From assembly GCF_009741925.1 (NCBI RefSeq), contig NZ_WPCC01000004.1:1-64000 (forward strand): a DNA stretch of 64,000 nt, given 5' to 3'. A program made the translations under genes and the position numbers. The stretch's first letter is position 1. Each line of letters opens with the position of its first letter. The notes under the pieces are model-generated. The model made no database searches, was not told the DNA's origin, and saw nothing but the letters and a program-made list of their open reading frames with translations. This document shows, in pieces, positions 59,087 to 64,000 of the stretch. The DNA is from Natronomonas sp. CBA1123 (GTDB taxonomy: Archaea; Halobacteriota; Halobacteria; Halobacteriales; Haloarculaceae).

Positions 59087-61322
59087 GCAGATGAGTCGGG
59101 TCTCGGTGACGGGATCCAAGCGCGTGATGGACGAAGCCGTCGAGGCCGTCCACGACCTGAACCTGTTGCACGTCACCGAGTACGACGGCGGCTGGGAGGG
59201 GTTCGAACCCGGTGACCCAGTCGAGGGCGCCGAAGACGCCGCCGAGAAACTCGTCACCGTCCGCTCGCTGGAGAGCATCCTCGACATCACCGAGGAGGAC
59301 GCCGGTCGGACGCGAATCATCGAAGACGACGAACTCGACGAGGAACTCGAGGCGACCCGGAATCGGGTCAACGAACTCGACGACCGCCGCTCGGAGTTGG
59401 AGGACGAACTGCGGGATATCGACGAGAAAGTCGACGCAGCACGTCCTTTCGCCGAGTTAGGTATCGACCTCGACTTGCTCGCCGGCTACGACTCGCTGAC
59501 GGCCACCGTCGGCGAGGGCGACACCGAGACCATCCGTCGGACGCTCATCGACGCCGACGAGGTCGACGGCTTCGAGCTGTTCGAGGAGAGCGGCTACGTC
59601 GCCGTCTTCGTCTATCCCGATGTCGACCTCGAGGACGTGCTGGTCGGTGCGGCGTTCACCCGATACGAGGTACCGGAGTTGGGCGACGGCGACGAGGCGA
59701 CGAGTCCCGAGAAGTACATCGACGACCTCGAACACCGTCGGCAGAAGGTCGAGTCGAAGCTCGAAACCGTCGAGAACGAACTCGAAGACACCAAACACGA
59801 GGTCGCTGGCTTCCTGCTGGCCGCCGAGGAGAAGCTCTCCATCGAGGTCCAAAAGCGGGAGGCACCGCTGACCTTCGCGACGACGGAGAACGCCTTCGTC
59901 GCCGAGGGGTGGATTCCGAGTGACCGATACGCCGACCTCGCCGAGACGCTGCAGTCGGCCGTCGGCGACCACGTCGATGTTGAGGAACTCGAACAGGCGA
60001 AGTACGACGACGACGGCCACGCCCACGAACGCGAGAGCGTCGGCGGCTCCGGCTCTGCGGGCTCCGAAAGCGGCGAGGCGGTCGCGGCCGACGGCGGCAC
60101 CGCGATGAGCGGTGGCGAACCGCCGGTCGTCCAGGACAACAGCGGGGCGGTGAAACCGTTCGAAGCGCTCATCGAAGTCATCAATCGACCGAAGTACTCC
60201 GAGCTCGACCCGACGTTCATCCTGTTCCTGACGTTCCCGCTGTTCTTCGGGTTCATGATTGGCGACCTCGGCTACGGGTTGCTGTACGCCGGAATGGGCT
60301 ATCTGCTGATGAGTCGATTCGAGTCGGAGACGATTCGCTCGCTCGGTGGCGTCGGCATCTACGCTGGTGTGTTCACGGCCATCTTCGGCATCCTGTACGG
60401 GGAGTTCTTCGGGCTTCACCAGCTCGGTGGAATCCTGTGGGACGGCCACCCGCCGATTCACAAGGGGCTCCAGCCGCACTACATCTACTACGCTTACGCG
60501 TGGCTGTTGGCCAGCGTCATCGCCGGCGTACTCCACCTCGTCGTGGGTCGCGTGTTCGACTTCGTCAACAACCTCGAACACGGCTTCGGCGAGGCGTTCA
60601 TGGAGAGCGGGTCGTGGATTATCCTCACCCTCGGCGTCTGGTGGTGGGTGTTCAGTACGTCCGCGCTCGGCCCGAAACCGAACTTCATGTTCAGCGTCTT
60701 CGCCGCCGAAGGGATGACCAACCCCGCAACGGGTGAGGTTATCACCGAGGGCGTCGCGTTGCCGCTCGGCTTCAACGGCTTTGCGCCAATCGAACTCGTG
60801 ACGCTGCCGGTCGTCGGAACGCTGACGCTGCAGGTCCTCGCCATCCTCGTCGGGTTGGCGATGGTGTTGAAAGTCGAGGGCGGTATCGGCCTCGTGGAGT
60901 CGATTACCCAGGCGTTCGGGCACGTCGTCTCCTATACGCGTATCGCCGCTGTCCTGCTGGCGAAGGCCGGTATGGCGCTTGCGGTGAACCTGCTCGTCTT
61001 CGGCGCGTACCTCCACGACGGTGAGTTCCACCTCATCTTCTTCGCGGAGGCGGCCGAAGTCGCGGAGGCAGAAGCCGCAGGGGAGGTCATCTTCGGTGGG
61101 CTCCTCAACGCCGAAGGCGGTGCGATGCTCGTTCTCGGCATCATCTTCGGTATCGTCGTGCTCGTTCTCGGACACCTGCTGGTGTTGATTCTGGGCATCA
61201 CGTCCGCAGGCCTGCAGGCGGTCCGTCTCGAGTACGTCGAGTTCTTCGGGAAGTTCTACGAGGGCGGCGGCAAGAAGTACACGCCGTTCGGCTACGACCG
61301 GACCTACACGACCGAGGACTGA
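59073..61322 (+). CDS. atpI: A-type ATP synthase subunit I (membrane subunit a)
   Basis: A 749-residue protein. The soluble N-terminal half (about 1-360) is coiled coil and stalk-like, starting MLRPKQMSRVSVTGSKRVMD. A low-complexity Gly/Ser/Glu insert is found at about 320-345. The C-terminal half has seven or eight membrane segments and includes the essential arginine region HVVSYTRIAAVLLAKAGMAL (about 617-636), where the Arg contacts subunit K's carboxylate. The overlap with atpH means coupled translation. Confidence 0.95.
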   Translation: MLRPKQMSRVSVTGSKRVMDEAVEAVHDLNLLHVTEYDGGWEGFEPGDPVEGAEDAAEKLVTVRSLESILDITEEDAGRTRIIEDDELDEELEATRNRVNELDDRRSELEDELRDIDEKVDAARPFAELGIDLDLLAGYDSLTATVGEGDTETIRRTLIDADEVDGFELFEESGYVAVFVYPDVDLEDVLVGAAFTRYEVPELGDGDEATSPEKYIDDLEHRRQKVESKLETVENELEDTKHEVAGFLLAAEEKLSIEVQKREAPLTFATTENAFVAEGWIPSDRYADLAETLQSAVGDHVDVEELEQAKYDDDGHAHERESVGGSGSAGSESGEAVAADGGTAMSGGEPPVVQDNSGAVKPFEALIEVINRPKYSELDPTFILFLTFPLFFGFMIGDLGYGLLYAGMGYLLMSRFESETIRSLGGVGIYAGVFTAIFGILYGEFFGLHQLGGILWDGHPPIHKGLQPHYIYYAYAWLLASVIAGVLHLVVGRVFDFVNNLEHGFGEAFMESGSWIILTLGVWWWVFSTSALGPKPNFMFSVFAAEGMTNPATGEVITEGVALPLGFNGFAPIELVTLPVVGTLTLQVLAILVGLAMVLKVEGGIGLVESITQAFGHVVSYTRIAAVLLAKAGMALAVNLLVFGAYLHDGEFHLIFFAEAAEVAEAEAAGEVIFGGLLNAEGGAMLVLGIIFGIVVLVLGHLLVLILGITSAGLQAVRLEYVEFFGKFYEGGGKKYTPFGYDRTYTTED

Positions 61323-61450
61323 GGCCTCGGTCGTCGCCGCGGTCGCTGCGCTGAGACATCGCATAGCGTTCAGGTTGAGTACTGTTCTCACACGTGAGTG
61401 AGGGGCGCTCTCCGTGTCGTTTGGGAAGTTTTATGAACTCAGTGCGAACA

Positions 61451-61468
61451 TATCCGTCTGTTCGGATA
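61451..61468 (+). promoter_or_regulatory. Small hairpin and promoter-like DNA before atpK
   Basis: The 177-nt gap between atpI and atpK is the longest in this operon. It contains a TATA-like AGTTTTATGA near 61426-61435 and the hairpin TATCCG (61451-61456) with CGGATA (61463-61468) some 30 nt before atpK. Both may serve to raise output of the proteolipid, needed in many copies per enzyme. Confidence 0.4.
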
Positions 61469-61499
61469 GCAGTCAATCCACCCGACGGAAAATCAAACC

Positions 61500-61772
61500 A
61501 TGTTTGAACTTGCTACGGTCCTGGGCAGTGTTGCACCGGTTCTTCAGAGTGGAGCAGAAGCAGGCGGTCCTGCGCTCGACGCGACGGGGGCGGCGGCCCT
61601 CGCAGTAGGGCTCGCGGCGCTCGGTGCCGGTATCGCCGAGCGAGGTATCGGCGCGGCGGCGATGGGCGCCATCGCGGAGAACGAGGACCTGTTCGGTCGC
61701 GGGCTCATCCTGACGGTGCTGCCCGAGACGCTCGTCATCCTGGCGCTGGTCGTCGTGTTCCTCACGCTGTAA
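61500..61772 (+). CDS. atpK: A-type ATP synthase subunit K (proteolipid)
   Basis: A 90-residue two-helix proteolipid forming the rotor ring. Helix 1 is ALAVGLAALGAGIAERGIGA, and the second (about 70-90, ILTVLPETLVILALVVVFLT) contains the ion-binding Glu in LPETLVIL. The Glu without a sodium-site pattern suggests proton coupling. An N-terminal 25-residue segment may be a signal-like extension. Confidence 0.93.
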   Translation: MFELATVLGSVAPVLQSGAEAGGPALDATGAAALAVGLAALGAGIAERGIGAAAMGAIAENEDLFGRGLILTVLPETLVILALVVVFLTL

Positions 61773-61794
61773 ACCGCACCCGATTTTTAAACCA

Positions 61795-62376
61795 ATGAGC
61801 CTTGATACGGTCGTAGAGGACATCCGAGACGAAGCCCGCGCGCGTGCGGAGGACATCCGTTCGGAGGGCGAAGAGCGTGCCGAGGAGATAATCTCCGAGG
61901 CCGAGCGCGACGCCGAGGAAATCCGAGAGGAGGCCGAACGCGATGTCGAACGCACTATCGAACAGGAGCGCGAGCAGAAGCTCTCTAGTGCGAAACTCGA
62001 GGCCAAACAGAAGCGCCTCGAAGCCCGCCGCGAGGTTCTCGAGGAGGTCCGCGACGACGTAGAAGCACAGATCGCCGCCATCGACGGTGACGAACGCGAA
62101 GAACTGACGCGGGCGTTGCTGGACGCCGCGGCCGAGGAGTTCGAGGACGCCGACACCGTCGTCGTTCACGGCCGTGCCGACGACGAGGAACTGCTCGAGA
62201 CGGTCGTCGAAGACTACGATGGCTTCGACGTGGGCGAACCGACCGACTGTCTCGGTGGCGTCGTCGTCGATGCCGAGGAGTCCCGCGTTCGCGTGAACAA
62301 CACGTTCGACTCCGTCCTCGAAGAGGTCTGGGACGACAACCTGCGTGATATCAGCGCACGGCTCTTCGAAGAATGA
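61795..62376 (+). CDS. atpE: A-type ATP synthase subunit E
   Basis: A 193-residue peripheral-stalk protein, helical for the first 110 residues (EERAEEIISEAERDAEEIRE) and globular after (ADTVVVHGRADDEELLETVV, LGGVVVDAEESRVRVNNTFD). It dimerises with subunit H and contacts the top of the A1 head. It overlaps atpC by four bases. Confidence 0.93.
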   Translation: MSLDTVVEDIRDEARARAEDIRSEGEERAEEIISEAERDAEEIREEAERDVERTIEQEREQKLSSAKLEAKQKRLEARREVLEEVRDDVEAQIAAIDGDEREELTRALLDAAAEEFEDADTVVVHGRADDEELLETVVEDYDGFDVGEPTDCLGGVVVDAEESRVRVNNTFDSVLEEVWDDNLRDISARLFEE

Positions 62377-63434
62377 GCGTCAAAACCGAAGGGAGCTCGA
62401 ACTACGAATACGTCACGGCACGAGTGCGCGCTCGCCGGGCGAAACTGTTCGGCGACGACGACTACCGGAAACTGGTCCGGATGGGGCCCGGCGAGATAGC
62501 CCGCTTCATGGAGGAGACGGAGTACGAAACCGAGATGAACGCCCTCGGTGCACGGCACTCGGGCGTCGACTTGGTCGAGTACGCGCTGAACCGGAACCTC
62601 GCGAAGCACTTCGAGGACCTGCTGCGGTGGTCCGAGGGGAGTCTGTACGGCTACATCGCCCGCTATCTCCGGAAGTTCGACGCGTGGAACATCAAGACGG
62701 TCATCCGTGGCATCTACACGGACTCCGACCGGAGCGACATCGAGGACGACCTCATTCGCACCGGCGAGTTCTCCGAGCGCCTGCTCGACCGCCTCGTCGA
62801 CGCATCGAGCATCGAGGAGGCCATCGAACTGCTGGACTCCACCATCTTCGGCGGGCCGCTCGAAGACGCCTACAGCGACTTCGAGCGTGACGGCGTGTTG
62901 GTGCCGTTGGAGAACGCGGTCGACCGCGCCTTCTACGGACACCTGCTCGACGATTTGCCGAGCGCCGAACCGGACTCCCCGACGGCGCTGGTCCGTGAGT
63001 TCCTCGAAGCCGAAATCGACTTCCGGAACCTCCGGAACGGCCTGCGTATCGCACGCAGCGGCGCCGACATCGACCCCGCCGCGTACTTCATCGACGGCGG
63101 TCGACTGTTCGACCCCGAGGAGCTCCGGCAGTTGGCGAGCAACGACGAGGAACTCGTCGCCCGCATCCGGGAGGGCCCCTACGGGGACGACCTCGACGTG
63201 GCCCTCGAGGAACTGGAGGACGCGGACAGTCTCATCCAGTTCGAACACGCCCTCGACGCGGCGCTGCTGGAGTACTCCGGGAAACTCTCGAACCGCTATC
63301 CGCTGTCGGTGTGTCCGGTGCTCTCGTACATCCTCGCCAAGGAGCGCGAGGTCGAGAACATCCGCGCCGTCGCCCGCGGTCGGGAGGCCGGTCTCTCCGT
63401 CGAGGAAATCGAGGAGGAACTGGTGATACAATGA
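62373..63434 (+). CDS. atpC: A-type ATP synthase subunit C
   Basis: A 353-residue helical protein of the V/A-ATPase subunit d/C family, which caps the proteolipid ring and couples it to the central stalk. Typical blocks are ARVRARRAKLFGDDDYRKLV near the start and EFLEAEIDFRNLRNGLRIAR near residue 209. VCPVLSYILAKEREVENIRA lies close to the C-terminus. It overlaps both neighbours by ATGA. Confidence 0.94.
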   Translation: MSVKTEGSSNYEYVTARVRARRAKLFGDDDYRKLVRMGPGEIARFMEETEYETEMNALGARHSGVDLVEYALNRNLAKHFEDLLRWSEGSLYGYIARYLRKFDAWNIKTVIRGIYTDSDRSDIEDDLIRTGEFSERLLDRLVDASSIEEAIELLDSTIFGGPLEDAYSDFERDGVLVPLENAVDRAFYGHLLDDLPSAEPDSPTALVREFLEAEIDFRNLRNGLRIARSGADIDPAAYFIDGGRLFDPEELRQLASNDEELVARIREGPYGDDLDVALEELEDADSLIQFEHALDAALLEYSGKLSNRYPLSVCPVLSYILAKEREVENIRAVARGREAGLSVEEIEEELVIQ

Positions 63435-63751
63435 GTCAGGAAATCGCCGTCGTCGGCAGTCCGGACTTCACGACGGGGTTCCGACTGGCCGGCGTTCGTC
63501 GCTTCGAGAGCATCACCGACGACGAGAAAGACGAGCGTCTCGACGACGCCGTCGAGGAGGTACTCGACGACGAAGACGTCGGCATCGTCGTGATGCACGA
63601 CGAAGACGTTGCGGACCTCTCACGTACAGTTCGACAGCGAGTCGAAACGAGTGTCGAACCGGTCGTGGTCACCTTGGGTGGCGGCACCGGTTCGGGCAAT
63701 CTGCGGGAGCAGATCAAACGCGCCATCGGCATCGACCTGATGGAAGAATAA
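63431..63751 (+). CDS. atpF: A-type ATP synthase subunit F
   Basis: A 106-residue central-stalk subunit, starting [20 protein letters not shown], a Rossmann-like fold with [20 protein letters not shown] and a C-terminal helix [16 protein letters not shown]. It binds subunit D and regulates catalysis. The start is the ATG overlapping the atpC stop. Confidence 0.94.
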   Translation: MSQEIAVVGSPDFTTGFRLAGVRRFESITDDEKDERLDDAVEEVLDDEDVGIVVMHDEDVADLSRTVRQRVETSVEPVVVTLGGGTGSGNLREQIKRAIGIDLMEE

Positions 63752-63752
63752 C

Positions 63753-64000
63753 ATGAGCCAAGCTACTGCAACTGAAACCACGAGTGAGGGCGTCATCGAG
63801 AGCGTCAGCGGTCCGGTCGTGACCGCCGTCGACCTCGACGCCCGCATGAACGACGTCGTCTACGTCGGCGAAGAGGGCCTGATGGGCGAGGTCATCGAAA
63901 TCGAGGGGAACCTCACCACCATCCAGGTGTACGAGGAGACCTCCGACGTCGCCCCCGGCGAACCGGTCGCCAACACGGGCGAACCGCTGTCCGTCGACCT
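63753..64000 (+). CDS. atpA: A-type ATP synthase subunit A (partial, 5' end)
   Basis: Only the first 82 residues or so are in the window. It begins [20 protein letters not shown], and the N-terminal beta-barrel sequence [17 protein letters not shown] followed by [18 protein letters not shown] is that of the catalytic A subunit. The Walker A site lies beyond the edge. It is one base after atpF. The rest of the operon (B, D) presumably follows. Confidence 0.95.
   Translation, partial: MSQATATETTSEGVIESVSGPVVTAVDLDARMNDVVYVGEEGLMGEVIEIEGNLTTIQVYEETSDVAPGEPVANTGEPLSVD

Noticed and set aside
1-64000. CRISPR array, insertion sequence or prophage
   Set aside because: No regularly spaced direct repeats, transposase, integrase or phage structural gene was found anywhere in the window.

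Overview
This window is a GC-rich stretch of a haloarchaeal (class Halobacteria) chromosome. The evidence is the strongly acidic proteins, GTG/ATG starts with frequent ATGA, GTGA and TGATG gene overlaps, Tat-type signal sequences, and a set of typical archaeal genes: MCM helicase, TFB, ribosomal protein L40e, A-type ATP synthase, AMP phosphorylase and tandem UspA proteins. The genus cannot be fixed from what is visible. There is no CRISPR array, insertion sequence or integrase; it reads as core chromosome with a few lineage-specific inserts.

Layout. 1-5.5 kb: a palindromic intergenic repeat, a small membrane protein, a minus-strand run (small acidic protein, DUF99, family-4 uracil-DNA glycosylase, hisH), an MBL-fold hydrolase, rpl40e, an enolase-superfamily protein and Tsr3. 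5.5-12.2 kb: M50 protease with CBS domains (frameshifted), cupin, a 450-nt gap holding a strongly foldable 76-nt element, GYD protein, DEAD/DEAH helicase (frameshifted), small membrane proteins, tRNA-Pro(TGG), methyltransferase, DUF302. 12.3-15.6 kb: a redox block (Tat-exported DsbA-like protein, Cys-motif membrane protein, HTH regulator preceded by a 35-bp dyad, thioredoxin, thioredoxin reductase). 15.7-19.7 kb: frameshifted M14 peptidase and two unknown genes. 19.8-26 kb: mcm followed by four small unknown genes, then TFB, an unknown gene and a CpaE/MinD-like ATPase. 26-29.5 kb: divergent UspA genes and AMP phosphorylase.

29.6-32.5 kb holds the most unusual item: five tightly overlapping genes encoding three small proteins that share one module, a coiled-coil/PASTA/helix-hairpin-helix protein and a small protein that may resemble a subtilisin propeptide (I9). 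I cannot assign a function; it is my candidate for an undescribed system. 33-44.2 kb is a branched-chain-type ABC transporter (binding protein, two ATPases, two permeases) interleaved with an acyl-CoA ligase, thioesterase, amidohydrolase, enoyl-CoA hydratase (frameshifted), SDR and a PaaK-like ligase, so probably uptake and CoA-dependent breakdown of an organic acid. 44.2-58.6 kb: a second UDG-superfamily protein, ileS, a secreted metallopeptidase-like protein, prs, polyprenyl synthase, etfAB, a membrane-anchored wHTH protein, a secreted protein, a pilin and a menaquinone-type methyltransferase. 58.7-64 kb: the A-type ATP synthase operon H-I-K-E-C-F-A, running off the end of the window.

Five genes are broken by a single-base change, each inside a run of identical bases. 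This pattern suggests homopolymer-length errors in the assembly rather than five true pseudogenes; the five entries are typed as pseudogene but described as probably intact.
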